A stretch of 64,000 nt of DNA from Pelagibacterium lentulum (GCF_003992625.1 NZ_RZMW01000037.1:62001-126000), one strand, 5' to 3'; counted from the first letter of the stretch, positions 9,033 to 19,524 are shown. Numbers and translations: made by a program. Notes: generated from the letters alone by a model not told the origin.

Positions 9033-10595
9033 TCAGCGAGCTTGCGTGCTCGGCATGAAGGGCGCTTCTTGGCGGCTTGCGCAGTCCATGCGCGAGCAAA
9101 GTCGGCATGTGGGTCCGACGAGAGTGTCCGCGTCCGTGTCCCTGAGATTCAGGCCATCGGCATAGACGGTCCTGTCGGCGTTGAGAATGTCGGTGGCGAG
9201 CAGAATAGCGCGGGGTAGGGGGGCGTCGTTGAAGCCTGAACTACGTCGCGCGACTGCCTTGGCAATGAAAAGATAGCGCGACCCATCGGCAAAGCGCACG
9301 ATCTGGCGCACGACCGCGCCCTGCGTTCTGAACGCTGTATAGATGGCCCAGAGTGGGCAGGCGTGGCCTGTGTGCGGCAAGAGCAGGCCGGGCAGGGGAA
9401 AGTGTTTGGACAATCGACCGGCCGGCTCGGCGCGCAGAAAGCCGAAGGGCACTCCGGACTGGCCGATATTGCGCAGCGTAACCAGTCGATGGGCAATCTG
9501 TTCAAAGCTGGCGTTATACCGTTCGGACAGCGCATCGACATCGTAGCGAAGTCTTTCGGCATCGGTCAGGAATGCCTCATAGGGCAGAATTGCAGCGCCT
9601 GCGATATAAGACAGCAGGTAGCTGGCGGCCTGATCCCTTGCTTGCTCGCTGGACAGCATGGGTGTTTCGATTGCAGATCGGACGACATCCTGTCCGGTCA
9701 GTTGTGCCAATAGCCGCACGATTTGAAATTGCCGCGTCGATAGCGGAACAGTATTGCGGAACCAGAGGGTTTTTTCCGCGGTGTCATAGCCGAAGGCGCG
9801 CGCGCCGCCCCGTTGGCTCGAGCGTTCGATTGAGATTGCGTGCTCTTTGGCGAGCAGATCGGTGAGCGTTGTTTCATTGAATGGACCATAGGCGTCGATC
9901 TGCGAACGCAATCGATCCGCTGAGATTTCGAGGTCTGGAAAGTAATTGTCGGCGGCAAAGATCATGTCATCGACCTCGCGGCGGGCCGAGACGGTGCGTC
10001 CTGCCGCGCTGGCCTGGTCGAACTGTCCGATCAGTGTTTGGGCAACGCCGGTCAGACCCCGCGTCTCGCGTGTGATCGAGCCGAGAAAGCGCTGGCGCTC
10101 TTCTGCGCTGAGGTCGGCAATATCCTGAAGAATTTCCGCGCTTGAGCGGATCGCTGTGATGCCTGAGAGCACCTGATGGAGCAATTGGCTCAAAAGCGGA
10201 TCGGAGCGCAATCTGTCTGCATAGGTCTCTGCGTTCTGGTTGGCATTGGAATAGGCGCGGTAGAGCCGCGCCATGTTCGCTGCCATGTCGGGACGGGTGG
10301 CCACCAGCGTGCGTGCATCGTCCATACGCAGGCGTGCTGCGCTGAGCACTGGATCGGCAAAGGCCTCGACAAGCTCATGGATCAGCCTGTGTTCGGCCTC
10401 GCCGGTGAGATCGGCAATGTCGATCTCAAGTTCCGCTGCGATTCTGTGGAGTAGCGTGCCGCCCACTTGCCGCTTGTTGGCTTCGATCAGGTTGAGATAG
10501 CTCGGTGAAATTCCAGCGGCGCGAGCAAGCGCTGCCTGCGAAATGCCGAGAGCCTTGCGGCGGGTGTTGATGCGTAACCCTATTGGTGCGCGCAA
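9033..10595 (-). CDS. ScfR/RamB-type short-chain fatty acyl transcriptional regulator
   Basis: This 520-residue regulator begins with an XRE helix-turn-helix (residues 10-65, RKALGISQAALARAAGISPS). It ends with the DUF2083-type domain that marks ScfR/RamB proteins, including a C-terminal cysteine cluster (CRLCSRMDCASRQ). The middle contains an IrrE/ImmA-like region and a short stretch similar to a kinase dimerisation helix (ITRETRGLTGVAQTL). The family controls short-chain acyl-CoA, acetate and glyoxylate genes. The TTG start at 10595 is the best supported. It is divergent from an ABC importer plus acs, which fits a local activator or repressor of short-chain carboxylate use. The spacer (10596-10773) is AT-rich; I see no clear operator in it. 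Confidence 0.85.
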   Translation of the reverse strand: MRAPIGLRINTRRKALGISQAALARAAGISPSYLNLIEANKRQVGGTLLHRIAAELEIDIADLTGEAEHRLIHELVEAFADPVLSAARLRMDDARTLVATRPDMAANMARLYRAYSNANQNAETYADRLRSDPLLSQLLHQVLSGITAIRSSAEILQDIADLSAEERQRFLGSITRETRGLTGVAQTLIGQFDQASAAGRTVSARREVDDMIFAADNYFPDLEISADRLRSQIDAYGPFNETTLTDLLAKEHAISIERSSQRGGARAFGYDTAEKTLWFRNTVPLSTRQFQIVRLLAQLTGQDVVRSAIETPMLSSEQARDQAASYLLSYIAGAAILPYEAFLTDAERLRYDVDALSERYNASFEQIAHRLVTLRNIGQSGVPFGFLRAEPAGRLSKHFPLPGLLLPHTGHACPLWAIYTAFRTQGAVVRQIVRFADGSRYLFIAKAVARRSSGFNDAPLPRAILLATDILNADRTVYADGLNLRDTDADTLVGPTCRLCSRMDCASRQEAPFMPSTQAR

Positions 10596-10773
10596 TTTTT
10601 CGCCTACTCTGTCAACGTATTTACTGCTGAAAACTGAATTTAGTGCAACAATTTACAGAATTTCTTATTTATTACAATGGTGTATTGAATGCTTGTTAAT
10701 GATTTCCGATAGTGTGGGCCGCGGTTGAGCGATCCGGCTGAGAATCGGGCCTCCGCGCTAAAGGAGGAGAATA

Positions 10774-12135
10774 ATGAGCATATTGAAACGCGGCGTGAGC
10801 CGTCGCCGGGTGCTGCGCACAGGCATGGCTGGTATTCTGGCAACCGGCGTATCGCCAATGATCATTTCCAAAGGGGCATGGGCCCAGGATTTCTGCAACA
10901 ACCCGGATGTGACCGGCAAGGTCGTGTTCGGGCTCAATCTGCCGTTGAGCGGCACTTATGCCGAAGAAGGCGCCGACCAGCAAAAGGCCTATCAGCTGGC
11001 CATTGAGCACATCAATGGTGAGGGCGATGGTGGACTGCTCAACGTGTTCCAGCCATCGGCGCTGACAGGCAATGGCATTTTGGGCAAGAAGGTCGAATTT
11101 GTGACCTCCGATAGCCAGACGCTTTCGGATGTTGCCCGTGCCGGTGCGACGCGCATGATCGAGCGCGACGGTGCAATCATGATCTCGGGCGGTTCCTCAT
11201 CGGGCGAAGCCATTGCGGTGCAGAGCTTGTGTCAGGAACTGGGCGTCATTTTCATGGCGGGCCTGACCCATTCCAACGATACGACCGGCAAGGACAAGCG
11301 CCGTTACGGGTTCCGCCACTTCTTCAATGCCTATCAGTCCGGTATCGGCATCGCGCCGGTTCTTGCGCAGGCTTATGGAACCGACCGCCGGGCCTATCAC
11401 CTTACGGCAGACTATACTTGGGGATGGACCCAGGAGGAATCGATCCGCGACGCGACCGAAGCACTGGGCTGGGAAACCGCCGAAACGGTGCTGACCCCGC
11501 TTGGTGCGGGTGACTTCTCGCAGTTTCTGACACCAGTTCTGAACTCAGGTGCCGACGTTCTGATTTTGAACCACTACGGCAACGATATGGTCAACTCTCT
11601 GACCCAGGCCGTCCAGTTCGGGATGCGTGACCGGCAGGCAAACGGGAAGAATTTCGAGATCGTGGTGCCGCTCTTTTCTGAACTTATGGCTAAGGGTGCT
11701 GGCGACAGCATCCAGGGTATTTTCGGCACGTCCAATTGGCACTGGAACCTTCAGGATGAAGGCTCGCAAGCCTTTACCCGCTCGTTTGGCGCGGCCTATG
11801 GCTCCCCGCCGTCCCAGGCGGCACATACCGCCTATGTTCAGGCACTGCTTTATGCGGATGCCGTCGAGCGGGCAGGGACGTTCTATCCGCCTGCGGTCAT
11901 CGAGGCGCTCGAAGATTTCGAGTTCGACGGCATGGGCAACGGTCCGACCCTTTATCGTGGATCGGATCACCAGTGCATGAAATCGGTTCTTGTTGTGCGC
12001 GGCAATGATAACCCCTCGAGCGAGTTCGACGTGCTCGAAGTGGTGCAGGAAATCTCGCGCGAGGATAGCAGCTACGACCCGGCGATATTCGGCGGCGAGC
12101 TGGGCTCGGCAGAGCCTGTTCCTCAGTGCGCCTGA
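10774..12135 (+). CDS. Branched-chain-type ABC transporter solute-binding protein (Tat-exported)
   Basis: This is a periplasmic binding protein of the Peripla_BP_6/LivK superfamily, 453 residues. The N-terminus has a twin-arginine signal (SRRRVLRTGMAG, hydrophobic stretch, GAWAQD), so it is probably exported folded. The start has AAGGAGGA 5-8 nt upstream. It opens an operon of two permeases, two ATPases and acetyl-CoA synthetase, next to ScfR. That context points to acetate, propionate or a related short-chain acid rather than leucine, but the binding pocket cannot be judged from sequence alone. An intercistronic hairpin follows. Confidence 0.85.
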   Translation: MSILKRGVSRRRVLRTGMAGILATGVSPMIISKGAWAQDFCNNPDVTGKVVFGLNLPLSGTYAEEGADQQKAYQLAIEHINGEGDGGLLNVFQPSALTGNGILGKKVEFVTSDSQTLSDVARAGATRMIERDGAIMISGGSSSGEAIAVQSLCQELGVIFMAGLTHSNDTTGKDKRRYGFRHFFNAYQSGIGIAPVLAQAYGTDRRAYHLTADYTWGWTQEESIRDATEALGWETAETVLTPLGAGDFSQFLTPVLNSGADVLILNHYGNDMVNSLTQAVQFGMRDRQANGKNFEIVVPLFSELMAKGAGDSIQGIFGTSNWHWNLQDEGSQAFTRSFGAAYGSPPSQAAHTAYVQALLYADAVERAGTFYPPAVIEALEDFEFDGMGNGPTLYRGSDHQCMKSVLVVRGNDNPSSEFDVLEVVQEISREDSSYDPAIFGGELGSAEPVPQCA

Positions 12136-12147
12136 GATAGAAACACT

Positions 12148-12171
12148 GCCCTGCCGGCTTGTCGGCAGGGC
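12148..12171 (+). terminator. Intercistronic hairpin after solute-binding gene
   Basis: A perfect 9-bp stem (GCCCTGCCG / CGGCAGGGC) with a 6-nt loop lies between the binding-protein gene and the first permease. No T-run follows, so it more likely protects the 3' end of the binding-protein message or attenuates partly than fully terminates. Confidence 0.7.
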
Positions 12172-12213
12172 GGATGCACATAGACATGCTGAGGGCGCTC
12201 CGGGAGGCCGGTA

Positions 12214-13245
12214 ATGTTTGAAGTCATCTTTCTGCAATTTCTGAACGGGCTGGACAAAGGCAGCGCCTATGCGCTTATCGCGCTGGGGCTTACGCTTGTT
12301 TTCGGCACGTTGGGCGTTGTCAATTTCGCCCATGGCGCACTGTTCATGCTCGGCGCGTTTTGCGCGGTGCTGTTCCGGCGTATCCTGACCCTTGAAACAG
12401 TCACGATCGATCCTGAAAAGCTGTCGCCCTGGGGGCAGCCGCTGGAAATCCGTGAACCGCTGGTTCAGGCCTGGTTCGGGGAATTTGGCGCCGTGCTCGT
12501 CAATTATTCGGTGCCGATTTCGCTTCTGCTTGCCATTCCCATCATGCTGGTTATCGGCATTTCAATGGAACGCGGATTGATCAAGCATTTCTACAAGCGT
12601 CCGCATGCCGAGCAGATACTCGTCACCTTCGGGCTTGCAATCGTGTTGCAAGAACTGATCAAGGCCGGTTTCGGTCCCAATCCCATACCCCAACCGATGC
12701 CGGAGAACCTGCGTGGCGCTGCCGATATCGGTTCATGGCTGGGTATGCAGGCCAACGTCATTACCTATCCATGGTGGCGGCTGGTTTACTTCCTGTTCTC
12801 TGCTGCGGTGATCGGCGCGGTGTTCTGCTTCCTGCAATTTACGACTTTCGGCATGGTCGTCAGGGCCGGTATGGCCGACCGTGAAACGGTTGGGGTCCTG
12901 GGCATCGATATCGACCGGCGGTTTACCATCATGTTCGGTATTGCGGCTGTGGTCGCCGGTATGGCTGGCGTCATGTACACCCCGCTCCTGCCGCCCAATT
13001 ATCATATCGGCATGGACTTCCTTGTGCTGTCGTTCGTCGTCGTGGTGGTCGGGGGCATGGGCTCATTGCCCGGTGCGGTAGCCGCTGGCTTCATGCTGGG
13101 CATTCTGCAGTCCTTTGCCTCGATGACGCAGGTCAAAGCAATTTTTCCCGGCATCGATCAGATCATCATCTACCTTGTTGCGGTGGTGATCCTCTTGGTC
13201 CGTCCGCGTGGTCTTCTGGGCCGCCGTGGCGTGATGGAGGCATAA
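12214..13245 (+). CDS. Branched-chain-type ABC transporter permease, LivH-like
   Basis: This is an inner-membrane pore subunit of 343 residues. It starts with the LivH hallmark (FLNGLDKGSAYALIALGLTLVFG, with GVVNFAHGALFMLGAF) and ends in the conserved glycine-rich helix VVVVGGMGSLPGAVAAG. A polar insert of about 40 residues after the second helix is longer than in classic LivH. The stop is directly followed by the ATG of the LivM-like gene, so the pair is co-translated. Confidence 0.9.
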   Translation: MFEVIFLQFLNGLDKGSAYALIALGLTLVFGTLGVVNFAHGALFMLGAFCAVLFRRILTLETVTIDPEKLSPWGQPLEIREPLVQAWFGEFGAVLVNYSVPISLLLAIPIMLVIGISMERGLIKHFYKRPHAEQILVTFGLAIVLQELIKAGFGPNPIPQPMPENLRGAADIGSWLGMQANVITYPWWRLVYFLFSAAVIGAVFCFLQFTTFGMVVRAGMADRETVGVLGIDIDRRFTIMFGIAAVVAGMAGVMYTPLLPPNYHIGMDFLVLSFVVVVVGGMGSLPGAVAAGFMLGILQSFASMTQVKAIFPGIDQIIIYLVAVVILLVRPRGLLGRRGVMEA

Positions 13246-14391
13246 ATGACAAAGTTCATCTCACGTAAGGATCTGACACTCTTCATCAGCTTTACGGCCA
13301 TCGTTCTGGCCCTGCCATTCCTGGCTGCGCCCTTTGGCGCAGCCTATCCCGACCTTTTGCAGCGGTTTATGATCTTTGGCATCTTTGCCATCGGGTTCAA
13401 CATCCTGTTCGGCCTCACCGGCTATCTCAGCTTTGGCCATGCTGCCTTTTTCGGGGTCGGGTCCTATGCCGCCATGTGGTCGTTCAAACTGCTATCGACC
13501 AATGCAATACCGGCACTGATCTTCGCGGTGATTGTCGCAGGCATCTTTGCCTTGGTGATCGGGTTCGTTTCGCTGCGGCGTTCGGGTATCTATTTTTCGA
13601 TCCTTACCCTCGCATTTGCCCAGATGAGCTACAATCTGGCGTATTCGGTGCTGACGCCGATTACCAACGGCGAGACCGGCCTTCGGATGGCCCTGAGCGA
13701 TCCGCGCGTCCTGGACCGGATGTTTTTCGAGGTGCCGGCCGGTACGCCAGTGCCGAGTCTGTTCGGCGCCACATTGTCTGGTTGGAACGGCTTTTTCTTT
13801 TCGGCAGTGTTTCTGATTGCCACGTTCTTCCTGGCGATGCGGATCACCAATTCGCCGTTCGGGATGATGCTCAAGGGCATCAAATCCAACCAGAACCGGA
13901 TGAACTATACCGGCTTCAATACACGCCCCTATACGCTTACCGCCTTTGTTATCTCCGGCATGTTGGCCGGGCTTGCCGGGGCCCTTCTGGTTGTTACCGA
14001 TCCGTTGGCCGGGGCCGAGCGCATGCGCTGGACAGCTTCGGGTGAAGTTGTGCTCATGACCATCCTCGGTGGTGTCGGCACGCTTGTCGGCCCGGTGATT
14101 GGGGCATGGGTCATCAAATATTTCGAGAATATCTTCTCGTCGTTTAACAACAACATTCTCTACAACTTCTGGTCGTTCTTGCCTGAAGGCATGCAGTCCA
14201 CGGTCGTTTACATCTCCAGCAAGTTTGTCGGCGAAGGCTGGCACCTGACGCTGGGGCTCGTCTTCATGCTGATCGTGATCTTCCTGCCCGGAGGCATCAT
14301 GGAGGGCGCGCGCCGGATCGGTGCTCTGCTTGAGCGGATTTCCGGACGCACACGGTCACGTTCCGAACTTAAACCCACCGCAGCGGAATAG
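13246..14391 (+). CDS. Branched-chain-type ABC transporter permease, LivM-like
   Basis: This is the second pore subunit, 381 residues, with the LivM signature ([20 protein letters not shown]) and the later [20 protein letters not shown] helix. An insert of about 40 residues with a short amphipathic stretch follows the fifth helix. It directly abuts the LivH-like gene and precedes the ATPases by 12 nt. Confidence 0.9.
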   Translation: MTKFISRKDLTLFISFTAIVLALPFLAAPFGAAYPDLLQRFMIFGIFAIGFNILFGLTGYLSFGHAAFFGVGSYAAMWSFKLLSTNAIPALIFAVIVAGIFALVIGFVSLRRSGIYFSILTLAFAQMSYNLAYSVLTPITNGETGLRMALSDPRVLDRMFFEVPAGTPVPSLFGATLSGWNGFFFSAVFLIATFFLAMRITNSPFGMMLKGIKSNQNRMNYTGFNTRPYTLTAFVISGMLAGLAGALLVVTDPLAGAERMRWTASGEVVLMTILGGVGTLVGPVIGAWVIKYFENIFSSFNNNILYNFWSFLPEGMQSTVVYISSKFVGEGWHLTLGLVFMLIVIFLPGGIMEGARRIGALLERISGRTRSRSELKPTAAE

Positions 14392-14403
14392 GAGGCGATT
14401 GCT

Positions 14404-15171
14404 ATGCAGACCCCAGAGAATGTCGTTCTCCATGTAGCCGATGTGCATAAGCATTTCGGCGGCCTTCATGCCCTTTCGGATATCGACCTGCAGGTCGAGG
14501 AAGGCAAGACACACGCGATTATCGGCCCCAACGGGGCCGGTAAGTCCACCCTCCTCAATGTCATTATCGGGCGCCTCCCGCCATCAAGCGGAGCCGTTGT
14601 GTTCGACGGCACCGTTCTTACCGGCAAGAAACCCCATGAGATCAACCAGCTTGGCGTGGCCCGCGTTTTTCAGACCCCGGAGATATTTTCCGATCTTTCG
14701 GTGCTCCAGAACGTTATGACGCCAGCTTTCGCCCGTCGCGACGGCGCTTTCAAGATCAACATGTTCGGTCTTGTCGACAATGAGAATGACATACGCGCCG
14801 AAGCGGAAGCCATTTTGGACGATGTGGGGCTTGTCGAGCGCCGGGAAAGTCATGCAGGGGCATTGTCGCGCGGCGACAAGCGACGGCTGGAGCTGGCGAT
14901 GTGCCTTATCCAGAAGCCGCGGCTGCTGCTGCTTGACGAACCCACTGCCGGCATGAGCCGTCACGACACCAACACCACGATTGAGCTTTTGAAAAAGATC
15001 AAGAGCCGCGGCATGACCAAGGTGATCATCGAACACGACATGCATGTTGTCTTTTCGCTTGCGGACAAGATTTCGGTTTTGGCGGGCGGCAAGATCATCG
15101 CTGAAGGCCTGCCCAATGAGGTTCGGGGGAATCCGAAGGTGCAGGAAGCCTATCTTGGAGGAGCGCACTAA
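14404..15171 (+). CDS. Branched-chain-type ABC transporter ATPase, LivG-like
   Basis: This is a cytosolic ATPase subunit of 255 residues. Walker A is GPNGAGKST, Walker B is LLLLDEPTAGMS, and the H-loop is IEHDMHVV. The ABC signature reads LSRGDKR instead of LSGGQ, a divergence often seen in LivG proteins. Its stop overlaps the LivF-like start by one base (TAATG). Confidence 0.9.
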   Translation: MQTPENVVLHVADVHKHFGGLHALSDIDLQVEEGKTHAIIGPNGAGKSTLLNVIIGRLPPSSGAVVFDGTVLTGKKPHEINQLGVARVFQTPEIFSDLSVLQNVMTPAFARRDGAFKINMFGLVDNENDIRAEAEAILDDVGLVERRESHAGALSRGDKRRLELAMCLIQKPRLLLLDEPTAGMSRHDTNTTIELLKKIKSRGMTKVIIEHDMHVVFSLADKISVLAGGKIIAEGLPNEVRGNPKVQEAYLGGAH

Positions 15172-15929
15172 TGAATGCGATCTCGACGCAAATGACGGCG
15201 CAAACCGTCAACAACGACAATCAGGCAGCCTTTTTCTCGGTATCCGATGTTCATGCCTATTATGGCGAGAGCTATATCGTTCAGGGCGTTAGCCTGGATG
15301 TTGCGCATGGCGAAATTCTCGCTTTGCTTGGTCGCAACGGGGCGGGCAAAACCTCAACGCTCAGGGCCATTGCCCGTCTGGACGATCCGGCGCTGCAAAA
15401 GGGCGAAATCTGGCTCGACGGCCAGCCCGTCCATGCCATGAAATCGTTCGAGGCCGCGCGGGCTGGTATTCAGCTTGTGCCGGAAGATAGACGCATTATC
15501 CAGGGGCTGACAGTCGAGGAAAACCTGGCGCTCGCGCAGGTGGCACCAGGCGCCGGGTGGGATCTTGACCGCATTTATGGTCATTTCCCGCGTCTTGCCG
15601 AGCGCCGCAAGCAGGAGGGCACGACGCTTTCAGGTGGCGAGCAGCAAATGCTGGCCATCGCGCGGGCTTTGGCAAGAGACATCAAGCTCTTGTTGCTCGA
15701 TGAACCGTATGAAGGTCTTGCGCCGGTGATCGTGCAGGAAATCGAACGCATTCTCCATGAAATCAAGGCGCTGGGCATTACGACGGTGATCGTCGAGCAG
15801 AATGCGGTGGCGGCTCTCAAACTCGCGGACAAGGCTGTGATTCTGGATACCGGCGAAGTCGCCTTCGCGGGGACCGCCAAGGACGTGCTCGACAATGAAG
15901 AATTGCGCCAGGAATACCTTGCAATCTAG
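15171..15929 (+). CDS. Branched-chain-type ABC transporter ATPase, LivF-like
   Basis: This is the second ATPase, 252 residues, with an N-terminal extension of about 20 residues before the usual LivF start. Walker A is GRNGAGKTS, the signature is LSGGEQQ, Walker B is LLLLDEPYEGLAP and the switch is VEQN. It lies 12 nt before acs, so transport and CoA activation are co-expressed. Confidence 0.9.
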   Translation: MNAISTQMTAQTVNNDNQAAFFSVSDVHAYYGESYIVQGVSLDVAHGEILALLGRNGAGKTSTLRAIARLDDPALQKGEIWLDGQPVHAMKSFEAARAGIQLVPEDRRIIQGLTVEENLALAQVAPGAGWDLDRIYGHFPRLAERRKQEGTTLSGGEQQMLAIARALARDIKLLLLDEPYEGLAPVIVQEIERILHEIKALGITTVIVEQNAVAALKLADKAVILDTGEVAFAGTAKDVLDNEELRQEYLAI

Positions 15930-15941
15930 GAGGACCAGCTC

Positions 15942-17870
15942 ATGAACAGCCAGGCCCCGATTACCCGGCATTCCAGACTGACGCCGGAAAAGTTTGAAAC
16001 GCTTTATGCAGCATCGCTTGCCGACCCGGAAGCCTTCTGGGCGGAACAAGGCAGAAGGCTCGATTGGATCAAGCCCTATACCAAGGTGAAAAATACCAGC
16101 TTTGCCTGGCCCGATATTTCGATCAAATGGTTCGAGGATGGCGAACTCAATCTCTCGGCCAACTGTATCGATAGGCATCTTGCCGATCGTGGCGACAAGA
16201 TCGCGCTGATCTGGGAGCCTGACGATCCAAAAGACCGGGCGCTCAATATTACCTACAGGCAATTGCATGATGAAGTATGCCGCTTTGCCAATGTGCTGAA
16301 GCAATTGGGCGTCAGGAAAGGCCATCGGGTCACGATCTATCTGCCCATGATCCCGGCTGCAGCTTATGCCATGCTGGCTTGCGCGCGCATTGGCGCGGTG
16401 CATTCGGTTGTCTTTGGCGGGTTTTCGCCCGATGCACTTGCCGGTCGCATCAATGACTGCGACAGCGCCGTGGTCATTACGGCGGATGAAGGCAGGCGTG
16501 GAGGCAAGACGGTGCCGCTCAAGGCCAATGTCGATGCCGCGCTCGAGGATTGTCCGGGCGTTCAAAACGTGCTGGTCGTCGAAAATACCGGCAAGAAAAT
16601 TGCCATGAAGAGCGAGCGTGACGTCTGGTGGCATGAGGCTGCCGCGGCGGTCGAGCCGTTCTGCGAACCCGAGCCGATGAATGCGGAAGACCCGCTCTTT
16701 ATTCTTTATACGTCAGGTTCGACAGGGAAGCCCAAGGGCGTGCTGCATACGACCGGCGGCTATCTGGTATGGGCATCACTGACCCATGAAATGATTTTCG
16801 ATCCGCGCTCCGATGAAGTCTATTGGTGTTCGGCGGATGTGGGGTGGGTTACGGGGCACACCTATATCGTTTACGGGCCACTCGCCAATGGCGTTACAAC
16901 GCTGATGTTTGAGGGCATACCCTCTTGGCCCGATGCCTCGCGTTTCTGGCAGGTGGTCGAGCGCCATAATGTCAATATCTTTTACACGGCGCCCACCGCC
17001 ATCCGCGCCTTGATGGGGGCAGGCAACCAGTATGTAGAAGCGGCGAACCTGTCGTCCCTGCGTCTGATCGGAACGGTGGGCGAGCCGATCAATCCTGAAG
17101 CCTGGCTTTGGTACCATAAGCATGTGGGCCAGAGCCGTTGCGAGATTGTCGATACATGGTGGCAAACGGAAACCGGCGGGTCGATGATAATGCCCCTGCC
17201 GGGCGTCATCGAGACCAAACCGGGTTCGGCGACCAAGCCCTTTTTCGGTGTGGAGCCAAAGGTGCTCACGCCCGATGGCGAGGTTATCGCACAAACACAG
17301 GCTCAGGGCGTGCTCGCCATCGCCGATAGCTGGCCCGGACAGGCGCGTACAATCTGGGGTGACCACCAGCGGTTCGTCGAAACCTATTTTTCCACCTATA
17401 AGGGCTATTATTTCACCGGCGATGGCGTGCGCCGCGACGAGGACGGCTACTATTGGATTACGGGGCGCGTCGATGACGTGCTCAACGTTTCCGGCCACCG
17501 GTTGGGTACGGCTGAAATCGAAAGCGCGCTTGTTGCCCATCCCAGCGTTTCGGAAGCCGCGGTGGTGGGCTATCCGCACCCGGTCAAGGGGCAGGGCATT
17601 TATTGCTATGTCACTCTGATGTCCGATGCTGCGCAGGACGACGATCTAGAGGCTCAGTTGCGCAACTGGGTGCGCAAGGAAATCGGGCCGATCGCAACTC
17701 CCGATCTTATTCAACTGGCGCCCGGCCTGCCCAAGACACGGTCGGGCAAGATCATGCGGCGCATCCTGCGCAAGATTGCCGAGAACGATTTCGGAAGTCT
17801 CGGCGATACATCGACGCTGGCCGATCCGGGCATCGTCGATCACCTGATCGAAAACCGCAAATATCGCTGA
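15942..17870 (+). CDS. acs: Acetyl-CoA synthetase
   Basis: This enzyme makes acetyl-CoA and AMP from acetate, ATP and CoA. It has 642 residues, close to the usual 650. The ATP-binding motif [11 protein letters not shown], the acetate-pocket segment [10 protein letters not shown] with the tryptophan pair that favours acetate, and the C-terminal TRSGKIMRR with catalytic and acetylatable Lys603 are all present. AGGAGG precedes ATG 15942. As last gene of the importer operon it strongly suggests that the importer brings in acetate or a close homologue. Propionyl-CoA synthetase is less likely given the double tryptophan. Confidence 0.93.
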   Translation: MNSQAPITRHSRLTPEKFETLYAASLADPEAFWAEQGRRLDWIKPYTKVKNTSFAWPDISIKWFEDGELNLSANCIDRHLADRGDKIALIWEPDDPKDRALNITYRQLHDEVCRFANVLKQLGVRKGHRVTIYLPMIPAAAYAMLACARIGAVHSVVFGGFSPDALAGRINDCDSAVVITADEGRRGGKTVPLKANVDAALEDCPGVQNVLVVENTGKKIAMKSERDVWWHEAAAAVEPFCEPEPMNAEDPLFILYTSGSTGKPKGVLHTTGGYLVWASLTHEMIFDPRSDEVYWCSADVGWVTGHTYIVYGPLANGVTTLMFEGIPSWPDASRFWQVVERHNVNIFYTAPTAIRALMGAGNQYVEAANLSSLRLIGTVGEPINPEAWLWYHKHVGQSRCEIVDTWWQTETGGSMIMPLPGVIETKPGSATKPFFGVEPKVLTPDGEVIAQTQAQGVLAIADSWPGQARTIWGDHQRFVETYFSTYKGYYFTGDGVRRDEDGYYWITGRVDDVLNVSGHRLGTAEIESALVAHPSVSEAAVVGYPHPVKGQGIYCYVTLMSDAAQDDDLEAQLRNWVRKEIGPIATPDLIQLAPGLPKTRSGKIMRRILRKIAENDFGSLGDTSTLADPGIVDHLIENRKYR

Positions 17871-17919
17871 GACCACGCTACAGACAAGTTTTCGGAAGTA
17901 TTTGTAAGAAGTTTTATCG

Positions 17920-17955
17920 GGCGGCATCAAATCAAGGTGCCGCCTGCTTTCACTT
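17920..17955 (+). terminator. Probable terminator after acs
   Basis: A 7-bp perfect stem (GGCGGCA / TGCCGCC) with an 11-nt loop is followed by a T-rich stretch (TGCTTTCACTTTT). The T-run is interrupted, so termination may be partial. Confidence 0.55.
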
Positions 17956-18282
17956 TTCTCCTTTGATCCGCATGATGCTGGACAACAGGTCCGGCTCCGC
18001 GTGTGCCAAGAGCGGTAACGTGTTAGTGTGCTGATCGTGCAAGGTTTTCCCGCAGGGGTTGCAGCAGAGCGCCGGTTTTATCCCAATCTGCGGGCATCAG
18101 CAGTCCACTATCAGCGATATTTTGTCCGTAAAGTCCCCGCAAATAGTACCCGGTTTCCGGTATCTGTGTGTGATTACGGTATTTTTTGCCCTTTAGGGCT
18201 TGATTGTTGGCATGGCCTTCTGAAATCATGGGCCTTATCCCAAGACTTGCAAAATTGTCATTTAATCAAAAGGGAGACCATC
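17956..18282. other. Intergenic region upstream of the TAXI TRAP genes
   Basis: This spacer of about 330 bp has no supported gene. A frame open from 18028 runs into the TAXI gene but has no signal peptide or ribosome binding site at its start. It probably carries the promoter of the TRAP operon; a small GCCC-TTTA-GGGC hairpin sits near 18188-18199 and an imperfect TACCCGG/CCGGTA repeat near 18147-18163. I see no known RNA family. Confidence 0.4.
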
Positions 18283-19272
18283 ATGACTGCAAATGCTAAA
18301 GTTTATGGCAGCAAGACAGCCGCCGTTCTCGCAGCCGCGGGGGCGATGCTGGCCTTCTCCGCTGCGCCGACTTTTGCCCAGCAGCAATTTGTTACCATCG
18401 GCACCGGCGGCGTGACCGGGGTGTATTACCCGGCCGGCGGTGCGATCTGTCTCAATGTTAACCGAGGCCGCGCCGAGCATGGCATCCGTTGTTCGGCTGA
18501 ATCGACAGGCGGCTCGGTGTTCAACCTCAACTCGATCCGCGAGGGCGAACTCAATATCGGCGTTGTACAGTCCGACGTGCAGTACAATTCGCTCAATGGC
18601 ATCGAACAGTTCGATGGCACAGGTCCTTACGAAGACCTGCGCGCACTTTTCTCGCTGCATCCCGAGCCGTTCACGGTCGTTGCCCGTCCCGATGCTGGCA
18701 TCGAGAGTCTTGAAGATCTTGTTGGCAAGCGCGTGAATGTCGGTAATCCCGGTTCGGGTCAGCGCAACACCATGGAACTGCTCATGGAAGAGTACGGCTG
18801 GACCATGGATGATTTCGCGCTCGCTGCCGAATTGCCTTCGCGGGAGCAGGCTCAGGCACTTTGCGACAATCAGTATGATGCGTTCGTTTTCACAGTCGGG
18901 CATCCATCTGGTTCGATTTCCGAGCCGGTGGCGACCTGTGGCGCAGTTCTGGTCAATGTGACCGGCGATATTATCGATCGTCTGGTGGAAGAAAACTCCT
19001 ATTACTTCCATGCTACGATTCCGGCCGGCATGTATAACAACGAAGAAGACGTCCAGACCTTCGGTGTCGGTGCAACCGTTGTATCGTCCACCGATACGCC
19101 AGCGGATGTGGTCTATGAAGTTGTGAAGGCCGTGTTCGAGAACTTTGACGAGTTCAAGGCCCTGCACCCGGCATTCGGGGTGCTTGACCGTGAAGAAATG
19201 GTTTCGTCCGGCCTTTCCGCTCCGCTCCATGAAGGCGCACAGCGCTACTTCGAGGAAGCAGGGCTTCTCTGA
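18283..19272 (+). CDS. TAXI family TRAP transporter solute-binding protein
   Basis: This is the periplasmic receptor of a TAXI-type TRAP transporter, 330 residues. It has a Sec signal peptide (ending [10 protein letters not shown]). The TAXI-family mature start, [18 protein letters not shown], is unmistakable, as is the later [18 protein letters not shown] chose ATG 18283 because AAAAGGGAG is just upstream. It works with the fused permease 250 bp downstream. TAXI receptors bind organic acids or amino acids; the ligand here is not known, but the aminotransferase and keto-acid cleavage genes downstream suggest an amino acid. Confidence 0.92.
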   Translation: MTANAKVYGSKTAAVLAAAGAMLAFSAAPTFAQQQFVTIGTGGVTGVYYPAGGAICLNVNRGRAEHGIRCSAESTGGSVFNLNSIREGELNIGVVQSDVQYNSLNGIEQFDGTGPYEDLRALFSLHPEPFTVVARPDAGIESLEDLVGKRVNVGNPGSGQRNTMELLMEEYGWTMDDFALAAELPSREQAQALCDNQYDAFVFTVGHPSGSISEPVATCGAVLVNVTGDIIDRLVEENSYYFHATIPAGMYNNEEDVQTFGVGATVVSSTDTPADVVYEVVKAVFENFDEFKALHPAFGVLDREEMVSSGLSAPLHEGAQRYFEEAGLL

Positions 19273-19280
19273 TAACAATG

Positions 19281-19306
19281 ATGGCAGGCGCGATCGCGCC
19301 TGCCAT
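19281..19306. terminator. 26-bp perfect palindrome (hairpin) after the TAXI receptor gene
   Basis: The arms ATGGCAGGCGCGA and its exact complement meet with no spacer, giving a very stable GC-rich hairpin 9 bp after the stop. Only TTT follows. It may terminate part of the transcripts or stabilise the receptor mRNA, giving more receptor than permease. Confidence 0.7.
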
Positions 19307-19327
19307 TTCCGATAAAGCTGCCACCTG

Positions 19328-19430
19328 GAGCGTGTCCAGCAAAAGCCCAAACGGTTTTGCGGTTCGGGCACGCGACAAAACAAGGACTTGGAGCCAGGGA
19401 TCTGATTAAATCAAATCCTGAACGGCTCTA
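19328..19430. repeat. Double-hairpin intergenic repeat, copy A
   Basis: This is one of two copies of a roughly 102-bp element (the other is 25418-25519). It runs from GAGCGTGTCCAGCAAAA to CTGAACGGCTCTA. Each copy folds as two adjacent hairpins: GCGTGTCC pairs with GGACACGC (here GGGCACGC, a wobble pair), and TAGAGCCG pairs with CGGCTCTA (weaker here). The two copies agree at most positions outside the loops. Similar short palindromic elements are dispersed in Hyphomicrobiales genomes. Confidence 0.8.
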
Positions 19431-19524
19431 AAGCAAGACGCAGCAGGGTTCGGGCTAAAGCATAGATGGGACGGCTCGCTGCCCCGTCGTTTTACGAAAG
19501 GGTCATTTGCGAGAGGGGCGACTG

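Noticed and set aside
18028-18282. N-terminal extension of the TAXI receptor
   Set aside because: The extension would bury the signal peptide, and a good ribosome binding site lies just before ATG 18283.
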